A stretch of 64,000 bases of DNA from Anoplopoma fimbria (Eukaryota > Chordata > Actinopteri > Perciformes > Anoplopomatidae), in the NCBI RefSeq assembly GCF_027596085.1, contig NC_072451.1, forward strand, positions 5,652,231 to 5,716,230, in the 5' to 3' direction. Made by a program: the position numbers and the translations under genes. This document shows, piece after piece, positions 1 to 11,500 of this stretch. Within the stretch, counting starts at the first letter, position 1; each line of letters opens with the position of its first letter. The notes below the pieces were generated by a model. It was not told the DNA's origin and did not search any database. It saw nothing but the letters and a program-made list of their open reading frames with translations.

Positions 1-72
1 AGTGTGCCGAGAGCACACTTTAATCAATGTTTGGCCTCTGTGAAATGTATCCGTGTAATGAGAGGTACTCAC

Positions 73-3000
73 AGATTGACAGAGTTCTTGGGGTCCGGTC
101 CGGTCTGTCCGAGGCCCTTGGTGCTGTGTTTCCCCGCAGGAAGGTTGTTGGCCTCGTAGTCGGCATCCAGCAGCTCGTTACAGTCTCCCAGAGCGACCTG
201 CAACCACACACAGACACACAGCACGGACAATGAAACATGGCTGCATAACGTCATGTGACAAATCATGTTTATTTAAACAATAAACTGTGTTGCTGACTTG
301 AATTGGCGGGTTTATTAGGACTCAAATTAACAGCCTGTACGCACCAACTACTGGCCCAATTTTTTGGGGGGTATCTTTTTAAGTCAAATACATTTTGGGG
401 GAGCTAAATTCCAGTTTGAAGACATTATACCTTTTCCCTTCATTCAAATCTTTCAGCCTGTATCTGATCTAAATATGAAATGAGATATGCATACAACAAC
501 ATGAATCAACTCACCTCAGAGAGTAGCAGAAGTCCTACGTGGCTGTTCTGATTGGCAAAGCAGTAGTTGGCACTCTTTGATGACATGTCAGCAAAGTAGA
601 TACCTTTTCCAAACTACATGAAAGAGAATGAGGAAAATCATTATCGCTGGAATAAAGAAATATGGTGCTTTATTGAAAATATTGAAGTAAATAGATAATT
701 TAAGTCCAAAATGCTCTGATAAAAAATATAGAGGCTTCTATTCTAAATATTACATAATTTATAATCCCTTATATACATGTCTGCCAATTGTTTTAATTAA
801 TGCCAAAATGGATTTTATGTTACGTATTGATACTCATTAATTGATTTGTCACTTTGCTTGTTTTTTTGTTATTTAAAGCAGAGTACTGAAGCTTGAGACA
901 GACACAAAGACAGAACCAAGTGAAAAACAGCATTTGCATGTATTTCTTCTGTGCATCCATCCTACTGTACCATGTAACCAGTGACGGGAGCTTCAGGTGG
1001 GGCCACTCGGAGCCCCTGGCTGAGGATGCCGACCCAGTTAGACAGGCGGGAACCGTGCCACAACAGAGTCCTGGTAGACAGACAGACACACATAGCGGTC
1101 TATATGAAAGGAACTTTGTAACAGTGATTTTAAAGCAGCACTGCTCACTCGGTATGACATCTGAGCAACAGGAACCAGGGACGGTATTTACCTGTTGGGC
1201 ATATTTGAAAGAAAGCTGTTCCTCTCCCCTTCTCTGTCCACTGAGAAGATGTCAAGGACAGTCATGGAGTAGTCACAATGGGTGGAGGCGTGAGTGGACT
1301 GTAGATACTTTTCTATCACCTTTAGAGAGGAAAGAGGAAAGTTTAGAAAGAATAAACACTGGATACTCAAATGATGTTCAAGTTTCATTCAGTTAACTTT
1401 TTTGATCCACCCATTTTTTCTGAATGTGTTTCTGTGAATTAAAGGTGATTTATTTATTTAAAGGACGTTTATAAATATAATTAGCCAACATTCAACTCCC
1501 TCGTAGCTGATAAATATATCTTAATATGCAACATCACCTACAATTAGCCACGTAGGTATTATTTTATATATATATTTAAATTATATTATTTATTCAGCTT
1601 TTCCCAAACTATTATTATAATATATTTTTTACTTTATTTAATTTTTTTGTTTTAATTATTATGTATTTATACAATGATTTTTTGAAAAGTGTTCTTACTC
1701 CGTTTTTGACATTATGTTTATATGGAACAATTTAACATGAATGGATGATTTGATGTTTTTGGTATATTTTTACTGACCAAGCCTATTAACTTTGTTTGGT
1801 AATACTAATGGGCCAAGGGAGTGCTTTAAAAATCCTGACTGACTTGAACCCATCATTCCTGGCTTTTCTGATTTGACTGTTATGACACCATTTCAGTGAT
1901 TTGGTTGAATAATAAAAGCACCACATGAATCTTGCATCCAATAACACAACAGCAGTGTATTAGTCCCGGCTGATAAACCAATGACCTGTATCATTGTAAC
2001 AGTTATAAGTAGTGAAACACTGACCGTGTACTCGTTGCTGCCGGAGTCCAGCGGCTGCATTTGACAATGGAGGGAGCAGTACTGTCTGTCCAGAGGATGT
2101 TCGTCACTGTTTTCACTGGACTGAACCATTTTCACTGCTATCTGAATGTCACTCAGGGCCTGAAAAAAGAAATAAGACCAAAAAATATATATCAATAATA
2201 CAGTATGGACAGTTTTAAGTGAAGACGTAAACAGAATCATTTTAGACCAAGTTGATTCTTGTGAAATCCCTCCCCTTTACCTCCAAAAGTGAAATTTTTT
2301 CCTTAAGCTCATCTTCTGTGCGAATAATTGGCGGCGTTTTCAACCTGGAGAATTACATCTTTTGGTTAAATCAAGACAGAGATCAATGTGAAATCATTTT
2401 CAGAAGCACCAGTGTATCCCTCTCACTGCTCAGCCACATTTTCCTACCCAAAGTCATGAGGGATGCGCGTGTAGAACTGGTTGCATGCTTCCAGCAGCTC
2501 ACGATTGTTGCCCTTCTTCTTCAGACAATCCTCGATTTTCTTCAGTGCCAGGTAGCCTGCACGGATCTGCTCTGAGGTCAGCTTGCCTGCAGGTGGGAGG
2601 AAAAATACTCCATTTTAAATATGAAACACAAAAATGAAAGGTTTGAAAATACCTGCTTGTCACCTGAGGAATCTATTTAAAAAGTCAGGTAACACACACA
2701 CATGGAGTTAGAATTATGTATTTTTTCATTGTATCTTTAGATCCAATATGAGCAACTTGAATATCCTAAAATGGTATATGTGTTCTATACAATTAAGTTA
2801 AATTCTGGGAGTATTTTTGGTAGAAAGGGACTGACCGAGGGGAGCTTTCCGGATGTCAAACTTCATCTCCAGCACACACTCCTCCATGGCTTTGACGTCA
2901 CAGATTAGCTCCAGGAGCGACTGGATCTTCACATCCAGCTTGGAGGTCCTCTTTTTGGGTGCAGCATCCACAGTGGTCTGGATCTCCTCCTGGAACAGTG

Positions 3001-5213
3001 AAATACATCAATATACATAATGGTCGAAGATATTGCCGGCTGTGGCGTGGTGGAGAGCAAGGTAGTTCTCCAATCAGAGGATCGGTGGTTCGATACCCGG
3101 GTTCGGCAGTCGATGTGTCCTTGGGCAAGACACTTAACCCCAAGTTGCTCCCGAAGGCTTGCTATCGGTGTGGACTGGATGTTGCATGAATGTTAGTTAG
3201 AGTCTGATGGTGGCACCTTGCATGGTAGCCTGTCATCAGTGTGTGAATGGGTGAATGATATGTAATATACTACTGATTGTAAGTCGCCTTGGATAAAAGC
3301 GTCTGCTAAATGACTGTAATGTAATGTAATGTAATATTGAATAGATAAAAAAGGTGTTTGTTCTTTGCCTTTTTGTCCGTGCTGTAGTCCATGAACACCA
3401 TGTCATATTTTCCAGCTTCTTTCTCAAAACACGCTCGGTATTCCCAGTCGTTCTTTGTCTTGTCTAAAAATCTGTGTCAAAACAAACAAGTTTCAGAATT
3501 TTACCAAACTCACATCAATGTCAGACATCCGAAAATATTTTTTTAAAAGCACAATCTCACTTTTTCTTGAAGAAATCTTTGGCTTTCAGCAGGTCTCCAC
3601 CACAGGCTGTCAGACTGTTCTGACCCACTTTCCCCACTGAAAAAATAATAAAGAAACAACCAAAATATATATTAGTAAGTTCCAAACTTCAGGCTTGTGT
3701 TTACGTCCTCCTTGGATGCAAACATTTATACATTAAGAATAATCGGCACATAAGCTCACCTCTGCCCCATCTCAACCAAACACTGTACACCTTGGAGCTG
3801 TCGTCTTCCAACAGCTGGATCAGGTAGTATTTGTTGTTGTTAAACTGAAGATTTGTCTGAAAAAAAGAGAGAAGGAGTTTGATGGAAGCCTAAAAATCCT
3901 GTTCACTTTCCCACAAATCAAAATGTGAAATGAAAATGCAAAACATATAATTTAACAGCATTTTTCTTTGTCAGATATCATTTAAGAAACAGAAACAGCT
4001 ATAAAGAATCACACATTGCAAATACATTTTGTTCTTAAATCATCAGTGCCTGAAACCATAGTGGAAAATCAGGATTAGAATGTCTTGTAAACTATTCATA
4101 AGTATTGTTTTGGTGCATTTTAGAGAAATAAAGACTTAGATTTTTTGAACAAAAAGTACTTCCAATTTTAAGTTGGGCAATAACATATTTTACCTGATTT
4201 AGCATCACGTCGTAAACATCGTTTCCTTCACTGTAAACATGAGCCTGAAAGAGAAATTGACCAGTTAATCATATAAATGAGGGTAATTGCATTTGATCAG
4301 CATCTAGTTAGTGGAAAATTTAAAACTTCACTTTCTTTACATTGCATGTGTTTTTATAGTTTCTTAAGACAAAAAATAAAATAAAAAATTCACAAATTGC
4401 ATTTTCAAAAATGAAAAAAACAAGAACATTACAAGACAAAGTGAAATATGCTCTAAAAGCACTAAAGATAAACAAGCAACCAAAAATAATTTGACGATTA
4501 TTCTCATATTTATTTAGTGACGCCCTGAAACTGCTTGGTTTGTCCAGTCAATAGCTTAAATATGTGATGAAGACAAGCAGTAAATGTATTGATTGAAGTC
4601 CAAACATTTAACAGTATAATAAACCAGAAACTGTGTCATGCTCACAAGAGGAACTGTAACTGGAGCAGCCTTTAAAGGTGTCACAACGTAAGCGTTCACC
4701 GATGTGAATCATGAGTTTGTTTCTCCTGTGGACAGTAGATACTCTACCTTTCCCAGTTTGGCTTTACATTCCGGGTCCACTGGAGCTTTTCCCTTCATGA
4801 CCACCGTCCTCACCACCTCTGTTCAACATCAAAAGATCAGACATATACCATTTAATTAAAGTACAGGTAAAACCATGTATAAACCAAAAAAAACATAGAA
4901 ACCCCTTGATGGTGTTGCCATAGTAACTTCATTTTGAGGGTCACCAGTTACTCGACAACCATAAAATCCACTTCACCTTCACCTTTTATTTCTTCTGTGG
5001 GTATTTTTTCAGTTTTTGTCTGACTCTTGCTCTGCGCTCTCTTCCTCTTGGCTGCAGGTTGCTTTTCCGTCTCCTCCTCTTCCTCTTTAACTTGAGCTGG
5101 CATCCCAATTTGAACACCCAACTCACCTGCCTCATTCAAACTTTCTGAACAAAAGACAGCAACAGAAAAAATAAATAATAATACCTTAATAATAATTCAG
5201 AGTATTTTATATA

Positions 5214-5268
<55 letters not shown>

Positions 5269-7999
5269 GTGTAAATATATATAAAAAAATGTAAGTTCAT
5301 AGAATACGTCTACTACATCATATTCCGCGATTATACGATTTTTCCTTATTATTAAGTAGTGACAATGTCATAAAAAAGCAGTTAATAAAATGTGAAATAG
5401 GTCAATGGTTATTTATTAAATTTGTGTTAGTTAACTATAAGACACTGAAAAGTCAACATGACAAAGTTACTGATTAAATGCAAAATAAAACACATTGTTA
5501 GAAAAAAACAGAGGATGACAGAAATAAAATGACAACAATGAGAAAAGAAGAAGACTTGTTTACAATAAAACAATGCTCCGGCAGTAAATTACAAACAGAT
5601 ATGGCATAACTCACACATACCTGGTTTTACTTCCTGAGAGCGGATCTTCCTCTTGAACTTGGTGACTGGATTAATCTGCACCATCTTCTTCAGGTCGACT
5701 TCGTAGCTCGTCCCGGAGCCCAGAGACAGAGAGACAGAAGAGTTTCCTGAAGAGACGGCTGAGTCCAACAAGGCGCAGTCTGCAGGCGAGTACGGCTCCC
5801 ACTGTCCTTTATCTCCTTTCCACTGCCACACTGCAACACACACAGAGTTAGGTTGTATTAAAACCGTAAGGCAGCACTTCAAGTTCAGGAAACTTTTGAC
5901 TTCTCTTTTCATTATAAAAGGAAAACGTTTATTTAATAAATTGCTTTTAAATTAATAAATAGTGCATTAAATGCAGTCCTATCAAAGATATGGGAGCGTT
6001 TTTTTATTAAGATTAATAGATAAACGCGTCAATTTGAAATGTGGGGACTGACATGGAATTTCTTTTCATTGAAATACTCACTACGAATATATTGCCAAAC
6101 CAATACTAATATCATCTCCTCAAAGTATTGACTGATATTTGTCTGATTAAGTTTAGTTAAACAACTATTATTACCATTATATCACTATTATTATCATTAT
6201 ACCCTGCACATCTTTTCTTTTCTTTATTAATATACACTTGACACTTAAATTATATACTTCTTTTTTAAGTACTCTTTTTCCTTTATTTGTTTACCATATT
6301 CTATTTCGTGTTTCTATTTTTTAATTACAATGCCTATAAAAAGTATTCACCCCCCTTGGATGTTTCAACCTTTTGTTGCTTTTATACATGAAATCACGGT
6401 CAATATAATTTAGCTTTTTTGACAAGAATTTGCAAAAAAAAGCTTCTTTCATGTCAAAGTGAAAACAGATTTTTACAAACTGATGTCAATTAATTAAAAA
6501 TATATAAGGTAAAGTAAATGATTGCATAAATATTCACCCCCTTCAGGTCAGTATTTAGTAGATGCACCTTTGGATGCAATCAAAAAACATCTGTTTTCAC
6601 TTTGATATTAAAGAGGTTTTTTGGGGGAAATTCTTGTCAAAAAAGCCAAATTATATTGACCATGATTTCATGTATAAAAGCAACAAAAGGGTGACTCTGC
6701 AATCGTCGGCCTCATCTCCGCCGGTGATGAGAGGGAATACAGAGAACTGAACCAGGACTTCATAGGATGGTGCCAGAGGAACCGCCTCCAGATCAACTCT
6801 GGTAAAACCAAAGAGCTGGTGGTGGACTTCCGCCGGGGTAAACACTGTCCTCCGGAACCAGTGAACATCCAGGGACAGGACATTGAGATTGTGAAATCTT
6901 ATAAGTACCTGGGTGTTCACTTGAACAATAAACTGGACTGGACTAATCATACAAATGCACTATACAAAAAGGGTCAGAGCAGACTGTATCTGCTGAGGAG
7001 ACTGAGGTCCTTTGGAGTGCAGGGAGCACTCCTGAAGACCTTTTTCAACTCTGTGGTGGCATCAGCCATTTTTTATGCAGTGGTCTGCTGGAGCAGCAGC
7101 ATCTCAGCAGCTGACAAGAAGAGACTCAACAAGCTTGTCAGGAAGGCCAGCAGTGTGCTGGGGTGTCCACTGGATACGGTGGAGGTGGTGGGAGACAGGA
7201 GGATGATGGCCAAGCTGTCATCCCTGATGAACAACACCTCCCACCCCATGCAGGACACCCTGACAGCTCTGTGCAGCTCCTTCAGCCACCGGCTGCTTCA
7301 CCCCCGGTGTGTGAAGGAGAGGTACCGCAGGTCCTTCATTCCTGCTGCTGTCAGGCTGCACAACCAGCTCTGCTCCCAGCAGACCACATGACACTAATAC
7401 ACTAATACACTGTGCAATACACTACAATACACTGTGCAATATAGCTATAATAGTTTTTTCTGTCTGTAAATATAATATTTCAGTTATTGTTGTTTTTCAT
7501 TGCTTATTTATAATACTTGTTTTTTATTTCATTTTTATTTTTATCTTTCTTCTACTATGTCTCTTGTGTGCACTTTACTCTATGCTGCTGTAAGCCTGCA
7601 CATTTCCCCGCTGCGGGACTAATAAAGGATTATCTTATCTTATCTTATCTTATCTCTTAAACATGAATACTTTTCATAGGCATTGTATACATTATATTAT
7701 TGCACTGTTTTACTGTTAAAGTAATCATTTTATTAAAAACTTATTCATCCTATGTGTAAGAAGCCTGGACTGAGATGCACATTTGTGAATCAGATGCAAA
7801 TCACCAAAAATCTACAGACTCAAAACAAAAGGAGCATAAAAACATAACACCACGTGTCCCGACATGTTCTCGGATGACGTCATCACAGAGGCTAACGTTA
7901 GCCTCCAGGAGCTAACAAGCACCAACCTGTTTTTGACAAGACCTCTTCGGTTTCTTGTGCACTCTGACTTTTACTTCTCGAACTTCTTGTGCGCCTCAT
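73..7999 (-). CDS. parp2: PARP2, poly(ADP-ribose) polymerase 2 with N-terminal WWE domain (3' end of gene outside window)
   Basis: Sixteen coding exons join in frame (minus strand, 5' to 3'): 7999-7927, 5830-5621, 5144-4983, 4818-4748, 4244-4194, 3856-3760, 3636-3561, 3471-3369, 2989-2836, 2586-2448, 2344-2281, 2159-2025, 1319-1192, 1070-971, 613-515 and 197-73, giving about 595 residues. The order is a basic start ([10 protein letters not shown]), a WWE domain (about residues 25-95), a Glu/Lys-rich linker, a WGR domain (about 165-285, with SVWLRWGR), a helical regulatory domain (about 295-410) and an ART catalytic domain. The ART domain has the NAD-binding HGSR near residue 493 and FGKGIYFAD near 522. 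The last roughly 70 residues, including the catalytic Glu expected in the HYE triad, lie beyond the left edge. PARP2 is a nuclear enzyme that senses DNA breaks and transfers ADP-ribose from NAD+. The WWE exon is unexpected, because mammalian PARP2 has a short disordered N-terminus. The exon 8 donor is GC rather than GT. The start is the first ATG of the gene, close to the divergent promoter. Confidence 0.93.
3008..3335 (+). mobile_element. tRNA-derived SINE in parp2 intron 8
   Basis: The head carries a pol III B-box-like ggttcgatacc (about 3088). The tail reads ttggataaaagcgtctgcta then (aatgt)n, the end shared with fish L2 LINEs that mobilise such SINEs. It fills most of the 379-bp GC-AG intron. 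Confidence 0.75.
5207..5265. repeat. (TA)n microsatellite in parp2 intron 2
   Basis: A nearly pure TA tract of about 58 bp between the WWE exon and the acidic/basic linker exon. Confidence 0.9.
5621..5830 (-). other. parp2: WWE-domain exon of parp2
   Basis: This single exon encodes a complete WWE fold. It shows [13 protein letters not shown], a central run of small and Ser residues ([14 protein letters not shown]), [12 protein letters not shown] and a basic end (KFKRKIRS). WWE domains in other proteins (Deltex, RNF146, PARP11/14) bind ADP-ribose units or mediate protein contacts. The flanking splice sites are strong, and the phase is compatible with exon 1 (one leftover base) and exon 3. Removing the exon (210 nt, a multiple of 3) would keep the frame, so a WWE-less isoform is possible. 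Confidence 0.88.
6327..7686. mobile_element. Palindromic mariner-like MITE split by an L2 LINE (parp2 intron 1)
   Basis: The left end tacaatgcctataaaaagta is repeated in inverse at the right end (7660-7686). The left arm (6327-6490) and the segment 6580-6690 are also inverted copies (for example cttttttgacaagaattt against aaattcttgtcaaaaaagcc). A LINE fragment sits between 6690 and about 7656, just where the right arm is interrupted. Confidence 0.75.
6691..7656 (+). mobile_element. 5'-truncated L2/CR1-type LINE with reverse transcriptase C-terminus
   Basis: A frame of about 190 residues (6819-7391) has the hallmark fish LINE sequence: [46 protein letters not shown] and [12 protein letters not shown], followed by the C-terminal tail and a stop. 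The 3' end has ctgcgggactaataaagga and (TTATC)n units (7630-7655), typical of L2 elements that end in short tandem repeats. The 5' part of ORF2 is missing, so it is not autonomous. Confidence 0.88.
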
Positions 8000-8549
8000 G
8001 GTTGTTTATGAAGAGGAAAAAAAATAAATGACTAGCAGTAGGAATGTAGAATAAGACAATAACAAAGGGGGCGGAAGTAAACTTTCCTCGCCTCTGTTTC
8101 CTTGCAGGTGCTGCAAAAGATCGTTTCAGCATGAAGATGACTCACTCCGTGTTTTTTGGGGGGTTTTTACGCATGCGCCCTCGCCACCCAAAAAAACATT
8201 ACGTTTTTTATATGCACAAACTTGGGACAAAATAACAAGATTAGTCCAGAATTATCGTTAAATTTAATTGTTTTTACGCAATGCTAAAATTATTTTTATT
8301 TTTTTTATCAAGAAGTAGGTAAGAACAAAAAAAGGGCAGAGTGAGCGCTCCTGTAAGTTATAACTATGTCTTTGCCAGGTGGAACAGAACTCCGGGAACA
8401 AAGGTTCCGCCTTAACGACAGTCGGAGTTATTTTGTTGAAGGATTCGTGAGGAGATTCTAACGTGACAGTCCGTGCTGGTCAAAATGTGAATGAAAGTTA
8501 AAATTAAAGCCATTTAAACGTAAAAGGTCACAGTTAAGGCGCCGAAGAT
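8000..8549. promoter_or_regulatory. Divergent parp2/mettl17 promoter
   Basis: Only 550 bp separate the two start codons, which face away from each other. The spacer holds a GC box/ETS-like stretch (gggcggaagt, about 8069-8078) and an NRF1-like palindromic core (acgcatgcgc, 8169-8178). NRF1 sites are common in promoters of mitochondrial protein genes, which suits METTL17. No TATA box is obvious. A CRE-like TGACGTCA (7875-7882) and an E-box CACGTG (7851-7856) lie just inside parp2 intron 1. The sites are read by eye. Confidence 0.55.
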
Positions 8550-11500
8550 ATGGTTTCACTGAGATATGGGGCTTGTTTCCTCTGCCAGAGGGCGGTGGTC
8601 GTGAAGATAATGAGCAGGGTGAGTGCAGTTATTGAGGTCATTGAATGCATCTTTACTATGGAGGTCAGACACATAAGCTGATTTAAACAGGACTGAGATA
8701 AATAAATATAGTGAGTTAAGCTATCTTAGCTTATATACCAGTGATGATGATATTCATAACAATGTATTAACCACATTCCTTCAGTCTCCTGTTTTAATAC
8801 AGTTGCTTTTTCCCTTCTTTGTTTCATGTTTCATGTATTTTGCATTCTTTTTTTCTTGATATGGTATTTTTTACAATTATAGTACAATACTGATAGAGAG
8901 TCTGCATAGTTACAGTACCAGTCAAAAGTTTGGACACACCTTCTCATTCAATGGTTTTTCTTTCTTTCTTTATTTTATTTTTTTCTACATTGTAGAGTAA
9001 TAATGAAGACATCCAAACTATGAAGGAACACATATGGAATTATGTGGTAAACAAACAAATGCTCAACAAACCAGAATATGTTTTATATTTTAGATTCTTC
9101 AAAGTAGTTGAATGAGAAGGTGTGTCCAAACTTTTGACTGGTACTGTATAAATACACGATTAACAATGATCCAATGGTATAACACTGACAATAGCCACTC
9201 TGCATTATGATTATTTATTACTTTTGATAGGCTACTTTGACTAAGATTTGTAGCAAATACTTCTGATATTATTTTCAAATCTGGAATGCAGGACTTTTAG
9301 TTGCACTTTTTAAACTGTGATATCGCTTCTTTTGCTTAAGTAAAACATTTTGTTTACCACTGTCGTTGTTGTAAAGTAGAATATATATAAATATACAGTA
9401 CCAGTCAAAAGTTTGGACACACCTTCTCATTCAATGGTTTTTCTTTATTTTAATTTTTATTTTTTTCTACATTGTAGATTAATATTGAAGACATCCAAAC
9501 TATGAAGGAACACATATGGAATTATGTGGTAAACAAACAAATGCTCAACAAACCAGAATATGTTTTATATTTTAGATTCTTCAAAGTAGTTGAATGAGAA
9601 GGTGTGTCCAAACTTTTGACTGCTACTGTATGTATGTTATATGCAAAAAAGCTTTACGTACAGTAAATCTCACAGCAAAAAAAAGATGTGCTGAATCCAG
9701 TCACTTAACTAACAGAACCAACAAGCTTCCGAAACACTACAACATAATTCCTTTTAAGGCTTTCCTGGTGCTTTCAGTTGGGTTGTTGATTTCACTCTGC
9801 CTCTCATACAGTAGTTGTTGTAGGGATGGTTAATACAAATAAAATAATGTAATGCAGAATGTGTATTATATGTATATATAATGACAATTTTAAAACTGTG
9901 TTTGGATTAAATAGCCATGAATCTTTTTATTAGAAGTACAGATTGTGAGTCAGAAATCAAACATGCGTAGATGGACTACATATTTTTAATTAAATAACAA
10001 AATATTGGCTCTAAACTGTTTTATGGTATTTTCTGTCAGTCTATTATAATGTTTTTTTTAAATCTTGGACCAGAAGCAGGGAAGTTACCGTTAACTCACT
10101 AGAGCTTAAAGTGGTGGTAAAGAAACTTTTGTATCTATTTCTCATTCTCAGGGAATGAGTGCAGCGGCACACCCACAGCCCCAGGTGGATTTCCTAAAAG
10201 GAGAACCACACAGGAAGCATCCAGGTGTGACCAACCTGAAAACTCTGCGCCTACCTGACGAACTCCAGACAGCTGCACGGTCGATTATTCACAGTAGGTT
10301 AAATCATGAATTCACCTTTCAGTTGACATACCAAATGTTTCTGTAGTTTCACTGTGCGACTCTTCAACCTCTCCACCTGTAGGAGCTCAGGTGAATCAGC
10401 TGGCCGACCGCGCTCGTAGCCTCACAAACTTCCTGTGGAGCAGAAAAAGAGCCGTCGAGAATTTGACGCTGCGGCAGAAAGCTGTGAGTATGGAGAAAGA
10501 ACTTTGGGAGAGAGCGATGGAGAAGAGAGGAGGTGGGTGACACATAAATACATAAAAATGGTAATATAATAGTATAATAACTGCAAATACATTATATGAT
10601 GCAGCAACTGGAAACAAATGGGCTTTATTTATTTTGCAGATATGGATGAACAATTGCTGGAAGACCGCATCAGGAAAAAAGTGTTTTCAGAGCTCAGAAA
10701 AACTACATATCACTGGACTCCCATGAAGTAAACACTTGCTTTCATCTACAAGTTCTTTGACAGAAATATAGATTTAAATGATATGTGTATTAAGCAATAA
10801 TCTCAATTAATTTAACTGCTGCCTAATGGAGAAAAAGCATCCTTTACGAAACTCAAGACCAAATAAGTCTGATTTGAACCATATTGAACATTTTAAAGAT
10901 TTAACAGACGTAGCTCATTTCCAGTTCATATTGACACTCTAAAAAGCTTGTACACTTATTTAAAATGTCTAAAGTCTTTTGTTAGAATATCAGGCTCTGA
11001 ACAAAGCCAGAAGTGGAGCTCTGTCTTCTGTCACATTTTGGAGCTTGTAAAGTAACTTGTGATTTGTCCTGTTTGATTTTGAGGTGTGGATGAGTTTCTC
11101 TACAGTCTCACTCTCTGTGTTTCAGGTATGATGAAGAGTTATGTGTGGTTTACATGGCGGCTCGGCTGGCTGGGGGCTATGCAGCAGTGAGGAGAGCTAT
11201 AAATGAGGTAATGAACAAAGTGGTGGAGATCACAGGCTAACTGACGTGACAACACCACAGATTTACTTAAATTGAGACACCCAAGTCAATCAGTAGGTGT
11301 CACTGTGAAACGTCCTCAGGGCATTACTTATTCACACAATTATTTTTGGGATTTGACATTTGCTTATATATGTATAAATATGTATCTAAGGCATTATCTC
11401 ATTAAATATATAATCCAGACCAGTATTCTGAACATTGAATAAAGTCAGGTTTAAAATTCTTGTTTAATTTTGTTGACATATTAGAGTCAAAGGCTTTTAT

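Noticed and set aside
3040..3110. tRNA-like sequence with B box
   Set aside because: It is the head of a tRNA-derived SINE with a LINE-like tail. The cloverleaf is not intact, so it is not a tRNA gene.
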